Below are positions 21,591 through 27,467 of a stretch of 27,467 nt of DNA, piece after piece. Made by a program: the position numbers and the translations under genes. The notes under the pieces were generated by a model. The model was given only the letters and a program-made list of their open reading frames with translations. It was not told where the DNA came from and made no database searches. Every line of letters begins with the position of its first letter. The stretch's first letter is position 1. This DNA is from JBAZWE01 sp041658605 (GTDB lineage: Bacteria; Actinomycetota; Thermoleophilia; BMS3ABIN01), in contig JBAZZU010000029.1 of NCBI GenBank assembly GCA_041658605.1, forward strand, positions 1 through 27,467, given 5' to 3'.

Positions 21591-21990
21591 AACATAATAT
21601 GTGAAAGATTACACAAAGACCTCTTTTTTTAACCCGTGCAATGCCCCATAAACGTGAAAAAAGTGGTGTAGATAAAATTGACAGTACATTAGAGGTTTAT
21701 TGTCTTTTATGCTTCTATCAAAGGGATTACGCGTAATATAGGTGACATAAAACGATATGTGTCATAGGGGTTATCTACCAGAAAAGCGCTGTCATAATTC
21801 GGGCGGTTAATCACTACCAATGTTGCCTGTTTGAACGCTTAAGCATAAAGTTATGTTCGGCACGCCCGGCGGCCGGAGAGATATCGTCACAGGACGGTAC
21901 GGCAGGACGCGTCATGTGGTTGCGAGTGACAGGGACTCCGGCTTTTTCCATCTGCCCGATGCGCTAAAATATCTGGCAGTGGTAACTCAG
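21591..21990. other. AT-rich intergenic control region
   Basis: No gene is supported until the phosphatase start. The first 230 bases are clearly more AT-rich than the rest of the window. They hold a perfect 12-base palindrome ATTACGCGTAAT (21726-21737) and an imperfect TGACAT/ATGTGTCA pair at about 21742-21766. An extended -10-like GCTAAAAT at 21963-21970 may serve the phosphatase; the same string precedes secA. Confidence 0.5.
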
Positions 21991-22674
21991 ATGAAGACTT
22001 TTGTGCTCGGTGACATCCATGGTGCATGGCGCGCGCTCAGGCAGGTTTTTGAGCGCAGCGGCTTTGACGCGAAAAAAGATGAGCTGATATTCCTGGGTGA
22101 CGCGGTCGATGGCTGGCCGCAATCTCCCGAGTGCGTCGAGGAATTGATGCGGGTGAAGAACCTCGTGTACCTTCTGGGTAATCACGACGCATGGGCACTC
22201 GACTGGCTCAAGGATGGGAGAATCTCATCCGAGTGGCTGGAGCAGGGCGGGCAGGCCACCCTTGATGCCTACTCCCTTCCACAGTGGAACGAGAAGAAGG
22301 CTGAACACATCGAATTTCTTTCTAATGCCAGGCTCAATTATCTGGACAGGGAGAACCGGCTGTTTGTCCACGGCGGCATCGATCCAATGCTGCCGCTCGA
22401 CCAGCAGGACGAGCAGGACCTCATCTGGGACCGAACGCTTTTTGACCTGGCCGGCGGCGTGCCGGAGTACAGGGAGATCTTCATCGGGCATACGGTGACC
22501 CTGACTGAGAACACCGACAAACCACTTCAGTTCGGGAAGAATGACAACATCTGGCGCCTTGATACGGGAGCCGGCTGGGATGGCAGGCTGACAATCATGG
22601 ATGTCGAGACCAGGGAGTACTGGCAATCGGACCCGGTGGCGGAGCTTTATCCCGACGAGAAGGGGCGGTTTTAG
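21991..22674 (+). CDS. Metallophosphoesterase (serine/threonine phosphatase or Ap4A hydrolase-like)
   Basis: A 227-residue calcineurin-type phosphoesterase. The metal-binding motifs are in order: GDIHG at residue 8, GDAVDGW (GDxVDR in most relatives, with glycine replacing the arginine), GNHDAW, HGGID, and a later GHT. This size and layout fit bacterial protein phosphatase or diadenosine tetraphosphatase-like enzymes, and the substrate cannot be chosen from sequence. The frame is open to ATG 21853, but the 46 extra residues lack similarity and the conserved domain begins at MKTFVLGDIHG, so ATG 21991 is preferred. The ribosome binding site is weak. A -10-like TAAAAT lies about 20 bases upstream. 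Confidence 0.82.
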   Translation: MKTFVLGDIHGAWRALRQVFERSGFDAKKDELIFLGDAVDGWPQSPECVEELMRVKNLVYLLGNHDAWALDWLKDGRISSEWLEQGGQATLDAYSLPQWNEKKAEHIEFLSNARLNYLDRENRLFVHGGIDPMLPLDQQDEQDLIWDRTLFDLAGGVPEYREIFIGHTVTLTENTDKPLQFGKNDNIWRLDTGAGWDGRLTIMDVETREYWQSDPVAELYPDEKGRF

Positions 22675-22692
22675 CGAAATCGGCGTCATTTC

Positions 22693-22721
22693 TTGCACCC
22701 GGCCTCATTTAATTAGATAAT
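22693..22721 (+). promoter_or_regulatory. Promoter for the transketolase genes
   Basis: TTGCAC (22693-22698) and GATAAT (22716-22721) are 17 bases apart. Transcription would start near 22729, giving a leader of about 70 bases before the GGAGG site of the transketolase N gene. Confidence 0.5.
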
Positions 22722-22795
22722 CCTTAGGCAGGGCTGGTTGCCCACGAGCGCTGTTTTTCGTGTTTAAGGGCCCACCATAACCGTCCGGAGGCATC

Positions 22796-23647
22796 ATTTC
22801 GCTGGATATCCCAAGTCTTAAGAAAACAGCTAACCTGCTGCGACAGGACGTCGTCCGCATGGTTGCTGAGGCCGGTTCCGGTCACCCCGGTGGCTCGCTT
22901 TCATCGGCGGACATCGTCACAGCACTCTACTTCCATGTACTGAATCATCGTCCCGAGGAACCAAAATGGCCGGAGCGGGACCGTTTCATCCTCAGCAAGG
23001 GTCACTGCGCTCCAATCCTCTATGCGGCGCTGGCGCGCAGCGGCTACTTCCCCGTGGACGAGCTGAGCGGTCTGCGCAAGCTTGACTGCCATCTGCAGGG
23101 ACATCCGGACATGCGCAAGACGAACGGCGTCGAGATATCCTCGGGCTCGCTGGGGCAGGGACTTTCGATTTCCGTTGGCATAGCACTCGCCATGCGTCTC
23201 GACAAACACCCGGGCCATGTTTTCACGCTGACCGGCGATGGCGAATCGCAGGAGGGCGAGATATGGGAAGCGGCAATGGCCGCGGCGCACTACAAGCTCG
23301 ATCACCTCACGGCCATCGTCGACTGTAACGGACTACAGATCGATGGCTTCACAAAAGACATCATGAATGTGGAACCATTGACGGACAAGTATGAGGCGTT
23401 CGGCTGGACGACCCGCTCTATCGACGGCCACGACATGGGACAGATCATCGAAGCGCTCGAGTGGAGCCGGACAGTAGAGGGTCCGGTGGCCATCATAGCC
23501 AGGACCATCAAGGGCAAGGGCGTGTCTTTCATGGAGAACCAGGCGGGCTGGCATGGCAAGGCCCCCACGGACGAGCAGGAAGCGCAGGCGCTGGTCGAGC
23601 TTGAGGAACAGGCACAGGCACTGGCAAGCGAAGCGCAGGGAGCATAA
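22796..23647 (+). CDS. Transketolase, N-terminal subunit, non-canonical start codon
   Basis: Binds thiamine diphosphate and, with the C-terminal subunit, moves two-carbon units between sugar phosphates in the non-oxidative pentose phosphate pathway. Key motifs are AGSGHPGGSLSSADI, RDRFILSKGHCAP, GSLGQGLSISVG and the cofactor-binding GDGESQEGEIWEAA with the later CNGLQIDG. Relatives carry about 20 residues before AGSGHPGGS, and here that stretch (SLKKTANLLRQDVVRMV) is intact and in frame. ATG 22859 would cut it away. No ATG, GTG or TTG occurs between the upstream TAA (22778) and 22859. A perfect GGAGG at 22787-22791 points to ATT 22796 as the start, with CTG 22802 or ATC 22793 as options. About 283 residues. 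Co-transcribed with the next gene. Confidence 0.88.
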   Translation: MSLDIPSLKKTANLLRQDVVRMVAEAGSGHPGGSLSSADIVTALYFHVLNHRPEEPKWPERDRFILSKGHCAPILYAALARSGYFPVDELSGLRKLDCHLQGHPDMRKTNGVEISSGSLGQGLSISVGIALAMRLDKHPGHVFTLTGDGESQEGEIWEAAMAAAHYKLDHLTAIVDCNGLQIDGFTKDIMNVEPLTDKYEAFGWTTRSIDGHDMGQIIEALEWSRTVEGPVAIIARTIKGKGVSFMENQAGWHGKAPTDEQEAQALVELEEQAQALASEAQGA

Positions 23648-23649
23648 CG

Positions 23650-24600
23650 GTGGGCGAAGAACTCAAGCCAAGAGCAACACGGGAGGCATATGGCGCGGCT
23701 CTGCAGGAGCTGGGCAGGCTCCACGACGATGTTGTAGCGCTGGACGCCGATCTTTCCGGTTCCACAATGAGCAAACTTTTTGCCGCGGAATATCCAGAGC
23801 GGTTCTTTAACGTAGGCGTGGCCGAGGCCAACATGATGAGCATCGCCGCCGGTCTCGCCATCTCGGGCAAGATTCCCTATGCTTCCACCTTCGCGGTTTT
23901 TGCAACCGGCAGGGCTTTTGACCAGGTACGACAGGGCATCGCCCAGCCGAAGCTGCCGGTCAGGATCTGCGCCAGCCACGGAGGGCTCACTGTCGGCGAG
24001 GATGGCTGCTCGCACCAGTCGGTCGAGGATATCGGGCTCATGCGCATGCTGCCAAACATGAAAGTAGTGGTACCGGCCGACTATAACCAGACTTACGCCG
24101 CGGTGATGGAGAGCTACGAAACGCCCGGCCCCATGTATATCCGCACGGGCCGGCCGCTTATTCCTTTTCTTTATGATAAACCGCCAGCTGGTCTGGGCTC
24201 GGGCGCCGATGTTTTGAGGGAAGGCTCCGATATTTCCATCTTTGCTTGTGGCATAATGGTCAAGCAGGCTTTGGACGCGGCCCAGGAGCTGGCGAAGAGG
24301 GATATCAGCGCCGAGGTCGTAAACGTAAGCATCATCAAGCCTATCGATGTGGATACGGTGGTGGCCAGCATCAGCAAGACGGGATGTGCGGTTACCGCTG
24401 AGGAGCACAGCATTATCGGCGGCCTCGGGGACGCGGTTGCGGAAGTAGCCTCGGAGTTCGAGCCTGTGAGGATAGGCCGCCTTGGAATCAGGGACGTGTT
24501 TGGAAAATCAGGTTCTCCGAACCAGCTTTTAGAGGAGTTTCACCTGACTCCAGAGCATCTTGCCGGGCTCGCGGAGCAGGTTCTGGCAAACAGCAGGTAG
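23650..24600 (+). CDS. Transketolase, C-terminal subunit
   Basis: The partner subunit of 316 residues, carrying the pyrimidine-binding and C-terminal domains of transketolase. It shows ALDADLSGST, NVGVAEANMMSIAAGLA with the catalytic glutamate that activates thiamine diphosphate, ASHGGLTVGEDGCSHQ and EDIGLMRMLPNM, then EEHSIIGGLGDAVAE in the C-terminal domain. Full-length transketolases fuse this to the preceding gene; the split form is common in Actinomycetota, archaea and clostridia. GTG at 23650 begins two bases after the N-subunit stop and follows GGGAG at 23638, so the two are translated together. The role is to interconvert pentose and hexose phosphates. Confidence 0.93.
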   Translation: MGEELKPRATREAYGAALQELGRLHDDVVALDADLSGSTMSKLFAAEYPERFFNVGVAEANMMSIAAGLAISGKIPYASTFAVFATGRAFDQVRQGIAQPKLPVRICASHGGLTVGEDGCSHQSVEDIGLMRMLPNMKVVVPADYNQTYAAVMESYETPGPMYIRTGRPLIPFLYDKPPAGLGSGADVLREGSDISIFACGIMVKQALDAAQELAKRDISAEVVNVSIIKPIDVDTVVASISKTGCAVTAEEHSIIGGLGDAVAEVASEFEPVRIGRLGIRDVFGKSGSPNQLLEEFHLTPEHLAGLAEQVLANSR

Positions 24601-24732
24601 CAAAACAGAGGTTGCGGCCTTAAGAAGTCCGCGCAAAAATTTCATTCAGAAGGACCTTCCGATTTCTCCATACCCTGACAAAGATGATAATGTGCGTCTG
24701 GAGAAGCGGCAGGCAATTAAGAGGTGCGATAG

Positions 24733-25410
24733 ATGATCATTTTTGACCACGTAAGCAAGATGTATGACCCGAACATCATGGGGCTGGAGGACGTCAATGT
24801 CCATATCGAGAGAGGCGAGTTCGCCTTCCTCGTTGGCCACAGCGGTTCGGGTAAATCCACATTCATCCGCCTGCTATTAAAGGAGTTTGAGCCGACCGAG
24901 GGTACGATAACGGTGGCGGGCCGCAACCTGCAGCGCATGCGGCGCGGTACCGTTCCCTATCATCGCCGCAACATCGGCTGCGTCTTCCAGGACTTCAAAC
25001 TGCTATCGAACAAGACCGTGGCAGACAACGTAGCGTACGCTCTCAGGGTTACAGGCCAGCCGGAACGCACCATCAGGCGCAAGGTGCCGGAGATACTGCA
25101 GCTGGTGGGGCTTGGAGAGAAGATGTACAACATTCCGGACGAGCTTTCCGCAGGCGAGCAGCAGCGTGTGAGTGTGGCGCGGGCCTTTGTGAACCACCCT
25201 TCGCTGCTGATTGCCGATGAACCCACCGGAAACCTCGATCCCGACACTTCGGTGGGGATCATGCAGCTTCTCTACCGCATTAACCGTACGGGAACAACCG
25301 TGGTCATGGCGACCCATGACCGCGAGATGGTCGACAAGATGAGAAAAAGGGTCATCGCCCTGGAAAACGGCAAGGTAATCAGAGACGAAGACAAGGGGTT
25401 GTACAGATAA
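24733..25410 (+). CDS. ftsE: Cell division ATPase FtsE
   Basis: Cytoplasmic ATPase that pairs with FtsX at the division site to control peptidoglycan hydrolases. The 225-residue protein has Walker A GHSGSGKST at about residue 36, the Q-loop CVFQDFKLL, Walker B LLIADEPTGNLD and the switch MATHD. The ABC signature reads LSAGEQQRV, with alanine for the first glycine of LSGGEQ. ATG at 24733 follows GAGGTGCGATAG. ftsX starts two bases after its stop. In many Actinomycetota ftsE directly follows prfB; here about 13.5 kb lies between them. Confidence 0.95.
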   Translation: MIIFDHVSKMYDPNIMGLEDVNVHIERGEFAFLVGHSGSGKSTFIRLLLKEFEPTEGTITVAGRNLQRMRRGTVPYHRRNIGCVFQDFKLLSNKTVADNVAYALRVTGQPERTIRRKVPEILQLVGLGEKMYNIPDELSAGEQQRVSVARAFVNHPSLLIADEPTGNLDPDTSVGIMQLLYRINRTGTTVVMATHDREMVDKMRKRVIALENGKVIRDEDKGLYR

Positions 25411-25412
25411 TC

Positions 25413-26306
25413 ATGCAAGCAAGATTCTTCTTCAGCGAGGCAATAAGTTCCCTGGTAAAAAACTGGGTCATGAGTGTAGCCGCCATTGTTACAGTCCTGG
25501 TTTCCATGTTCATCCTGGGCCTTGGGACCATCCTTTTCTTTAATTTTCAGAATGCGTTCAGCGACCTGCGCAACAGCCTCAGGGTCGAGGTCTTCATGAA
25601 GAACACGGCCTCGCCGGAAAAGATCCAGGAGCTGGGCCAGGAGATCGAAGCGATGCCCGAGGTAAGGGACGTCGAGTTCATCAGCAAGGAAGACGCGCTG
25701 AACAAGCTCAGGGAAAGCCTTGAGGGCCACGAGGACCTGCTTGAAGCTATTTCAGGGAACCCGCTGCCGCCTTCATACGTGATCACGCTCAGGGATCCTG
25801 ATTCCATCGACTTAGTGGCCACACGCTTCTTTGACAACCCGCTGGTCGACAATTCGCCAGGGACGCATGACGGCGTCAAGTACGCCAAGGAGACTTCGGA
25901 AAAGGTCCTGAGTGTCACGACCTACTTCTTCATCGGCGGGACAGGATTCGTGGTGCTGCTGATACTGGCGTCCATCCTGCTCATTTCAAACACCATCAGG
26001 CTCTCTATCTTCGCCCGCAGGCGAGAGGTGGAGATAATGAGGCTCGTTGGAGCGACCAACTGGTTCATCCGCTGGCCGTTCATCATGGAGGGAGTCATGA
26101 CCGGCATGGCCGGAGCGGCCGCCGCGGTTGCGCTTATCCTGCTGGCCAACAACTTCCTCATCGAGAGCGTCGTCAGCAAGATGCCATTCTTCTTTAAAAC
26201 CGGAACCGTGCCACTGTTCTGGATCGTTCTCATCGTGATCCTGGGCGGGACCCTGCTGGGTTCAGGCGGGAGCGGTCTGGCGCTGCGTAGATTCCTCAAG
26301 ATCTAG
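25413..26306 (+). CDS. ftsX: Cell division membrane protein FtsX
   Basis: The membrane partner of FtsE, coupling ATP hydrolysis to activation of cell wall hydrolases outside the membrane. The 297-residue protein has the standard layout: a short cytoplasmic start, a first membrane helix (about 18-42), a large extracytoplasmic domain (about 45-165, including SLRVEVFMKNTASPEKI), then three helices around VVLLILASILLISNTIRL and to the end. The segment ARRREVEIMRLVGATNWFIRWPF is the conserved cytoplasmic loop that contacts FtsE. It follows ftsE by two bases. Confidence 0.95.
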   Translation: MQARFFFSEAISSLVKNWVMSVAAIVTVLVSMFILGLGTILFFNFQNAFSDLRNSLRVEVFMKNTASPEKIQELGQEIEAMPEVRDVEFISKEDALNKLRESLEGHEDLLEAISGNPLPPSYVITLRDPDSIDLVATRFFDNPLVDNSPGTHDGVKYAKETSEKVLSVTTYFFIGGTGFVVLLILASILLISNTIRLSIFARRREVEIMRLVGATNWFIRWPFIMEGVMTGMAGAAAAVALILLANNFLIESVVSKMPFFFKTGTVPLFWIVLIVILGGTLLGSGGSGLALRRFLKI

Positions 26307-26321
26307 GGCACCGACGGGTGT

Positions 26322-26744
26322 TTGAATCAATCCAGTGAAAATCTGAAACCAGCGCGGCTGCCCCGCATTCTTTCTTCCTGGGCGGCCGTCGTTGTCTGGG
26401 CTCTGCTTATCTTCCTGTTCTCCGCCCAGCAGAGCCTTGGAACCGGCTGGGGTGTTTGGGATTTTATCATGCGCAAGGCGGCGCACATGGGCGAGTTCGC
26501 GATTCTTTTCGTTCTTGTCTGGCGTGCCGTCTGTATTCATGGCGCGGCTTTGCGAACGGCCCTGGTGTCGGGCGTGGCGGTCGCACTTGGCTATGCTGTA
26601 TCGGACGAATATCATCAGAGCTTTGTTCCCGGAAGGACGGCCAGCGCAAGAGACGTGTCATTCGATCTGCTGGGGATTCTCATGGCGGCCGCGGCGGTTG
26701 TCATAATTAAAAAGCGAGCCGGGAAACAGGCGGCGTCAGAATAA
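26322..26744 (+). CDS. VanZ-like family membrane protein
   Basis: A 140-residue protein with about four membrane helices. The VanZ-like hallmarks are FSAQQS after the first helix, MRKAAHMGEFAILFVLVWRA, and SDEYHQSFVPGRTASARDVSFDLLG. The family name comes from teicoplanin resistance, but most members have no proven role; the acidic-histidine pattern suggests binding or transport of a phospholipid-like or glycopeptide ligand. TTG at 26322 begins 16 bases after ftsX and lacks a strong ribosome binding site, so the start is uncertain. It is likely co-transcribed with ftsEX. Confidence 0.82.
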   Translation: MNQSSENLKPARLPRILSSWAAVVVWALLIFLFSAQQSLGTGWGVWDFIMRKAAHMGEFAILFVLVWRAVCIHGAALRTALVSGVAVALGYAVSDEYHQSFVPGRTASARDVSFDLLGILMAAAAVVIIKKRAGKQAASE

Positions 26745-26792
26745 TATTTTACCGGTGGCCGAATCATCTCAGGAGGTCACTTGCCGAAAGGA

Positions 26793-26822
26793 TTGCCAAC
26801 TCAAGGTGGCTAATAGTATAGT
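26793..26822 (+). promoter_or_regulatory. Promoter of the cold-shock gene
   Basis: TTGCCA (26793-26798) and TATAGT (26817-26822) are 18 bases apart. Transcription would start near 26829, leaving a leader of about 100 bases before the cold-shock start. Long leaders are typical of cold-induced csp mRNAs. Confidence 0.5.
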
Positions 26823-26932
26823 TATATAGCTCACCTGACGGTGGGGCAGTAATCTGGTTTGAAGTGCTTGGCGGTTTGCTTTGGCAATGTTCGAGTACTT
26901 TTGCCACGGGAATGGTGAGAGGAGGAAAGAAC

Positions 26933-27136
26933 TTGCCAGAAGGAACAGTCAAATGGTTCTCCGATCAAAAGGGCTTCGGCTTTATTGAGCAGGAGAACGG
27001 CAGCGATCTGTTCGTGCACTTTTCTGAGATTCAGTCAGATGGTTTCAAAACCCTCGCTGAAGGCCAGAAGGTGTCTTTTGAGCCTGCTGAAGGACCCAAG
27101 GGTCCGCAGGCCACGAACGTGCGGCCTATCGAATAG
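26933..27136 (+). CDS. CspA-family cold-shock protein
   Basis: A 67-residue single-stranded nucleic-acid chaperone of the cold-shock domain family. Both RNA-binding motifs are present, KGFGFI (RNP1) and LFVHF (RNP2), in the usual five-strand barrel order beginning EGTVKWFSDQKG. The frame runs open from 26864, but TTG at 26933 is chosen because AGGAGG at 26920-26925 lies seven bases upstream and the product then starts at the family N-terminus. It has its own promoter and a very strong terminator, so it is a single-gene unit. Confidence 0.95.
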   Translation: MPEGTVKWFSDQKGFGFIEQENGSDLFVHFSEIQSDGFKTLAEGQKVSFEPAEGPKGPQATNVRPIE

Positions 27137-27156
27137 AGCCTGAAAAAGGCAAAGAC

Positions 27157-27186
27157 AAAGGCCCTCCTTGCGGAGGGCCTTTTTTT
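27157..27186 (+). terminator. Strong intrinsic terminator after the cold-shock gene
   Basis: AAAGGCCCTCC (27157-27167) pairs with GGAGGGCCTTT (27172-27182) around TTGC, and T residues continue to 27186. It can also work on the minus strand for the convergent gene that ends at 27221. Confidence 0.9.
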
Positions 27187-27220
27187 ATTGCCCGGATGCG
27201 TTTCCGCAGTCGCGCGGCTT

Positions 27221-27397
27221 CTACCAGGTGAACACCCTGTCGGTGGAGAAGATCAGGTCGACGACCTTCGCGTAGTCCTTGTCCTCGTAGAGATTCACTA
27301 CTGTGACATCGTTTCCGCTGTCGTCAGACTGGCCCTGGACGATGGTGTCCACGAAGCCCGCCGGTGTACGTTCCTTGATGATGTGTAATACCTTCAT
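27221..27397 (-). CDS. 58-residue protein, possibly short DsrE/DsrH-like
   Basis: Minus-strand gene from ATG 27397 to TAG 27221, with GGAGGAG six to ten bases before the start. It begins MKVLHIIKERTPAGFVDTIV and ends KVVDLIFSTDRVFTW. The first strand and the closing DxVxxW pattern recall the small DsrE/DsrH/TusB sulfur-relay proteins, although a catalytic cysteine is absent and the protein is shorter than usual. The strong ribosome binding site and adjacency to another minus-strand gene support translation. The function is uncertain. Confidence 0.6.
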   Translation of the reverse strand: MKVLHIIKERTPAGFVDTIVQGQSDDSGNDVTVVNLYEDKDYAKVVDLIFSTDRVFTW

Positions 27398-27412
27398 AAG
27401 CTCCTCCGGATC

Positions 27413-27467
27413 CTAGTAAGAGAGAACGTCGTTGAATTCAAGCAGTTTGGCCGGCATGTCCTGCATG
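27413..27467 (-). CDS. C-terminal end of a partial minus-strand gene
   Basis: Only the last 17 codons are inside the window, reading MQDMPAKLLEFNDVLSY before the TAG. The ending resembles that of small DsrE-type proteins, and the stop lies 15 bases before the start of the next minus-strand gene, so the two are probably one operon. The true start lies beyond 27467. Confidence 0.5.
   Translation of the reverse strand, partial: MQDMPAKLLEFNDVLSY

Noticed and set aside
21853..21990. N-terminal extension of the metallophosphoesterase
   Set aside because: The extra 46 residues have no family similarity, and the catalytic domain starts at MKTFVLGDIHG. A promoter-like box lies inside the extension.
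1..27467. CRISPR arrays, tRNA or rRNA genes, insertion sequences
   Set aside because: No spaced direct repeats, cloverleaf with CCA end, or transposase motifs were seen on either strand.

Overview
The window is a bacterial chromosome segment with GC-rich, densely packed genes. The block hpf-secA-prfB, a separate ftsE-ftsX pair, a transketolase split into N and C subunit genes, and promoters lying almost on top of start codons suggest a deep-branching, probably uncultured Actinomycetota lineage. This placement is inferred from gene content and order; there is no rRNA here to test it.

Layout. (1) 1-3706: ahcY, mtnA and a sugar-nucleotidyltransferase on the + strand. The first two handle S-adenosylmethionine by-products, and a terminator-like hairpin sits just upstream of ahcY. 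(2) 3707-4589: a dispersed-repeat-like sequence, a terminator, and a ribbon-helix-helix/PIN toxin-antitoxin pair with a palindrome over its promoter. (3) 4635-11182: housekeeping genes comF, long-form hpf, secA and prfB, with a divergent GT87 membrane glycosyltransferase between secA and prfB. prfB needs the classic +1 programmed frameshift, so a plain reading frame search cuts off its first 32 codons. (4) 11229-22674: a mixed accessory block. It holds a Cdd1-like helix-hairpin-helix protein, a scrap resembling the prfB 3' end, a large hybrid histidine kinase, hisG, a CruF-like carotenoid enzyme, a two-gene membrane module (DUF2157-like plus partner), a 33-residue lysine-rich protein, an AlkD-like glycosylase without a canonical start codon, a GH114 lipoprotein, a YdeI/OmpD-type protein, a 56-residue protein ending in a cysteine motif, a minus-strand cysteine-rich locus with an AT-rich palindromic control region, and a metallophosphatase. 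(5) 22693-26744: transketolase N and C subunits (N again lacking ATG, GTG or TTG), ftsE, ftsX and a VanZ-like protein. (6) 26793-27467: a cold-shock protein with a long leader and strong terminator, then two convergent minus-strand genes, one cut by the window edge, that look like a small DsrE/DsrH-type pair.

The most rewarding points are the two genes with conserved N-termini but no ATG/GTG/TTG start (18639 and 22796), the RF2 frameshift site with its shifted Shine-Dalgarno-like register, the near-leaderless promoters of secA and prfB, the minus-strand cysteine-rich locus at 21093-21600, several real genes shorter than 60 codons, and a possible pseudoknot RNA at 18368-18416. No CRISPR array, tRNA, rRNA, transposase or prophage gene was seen.
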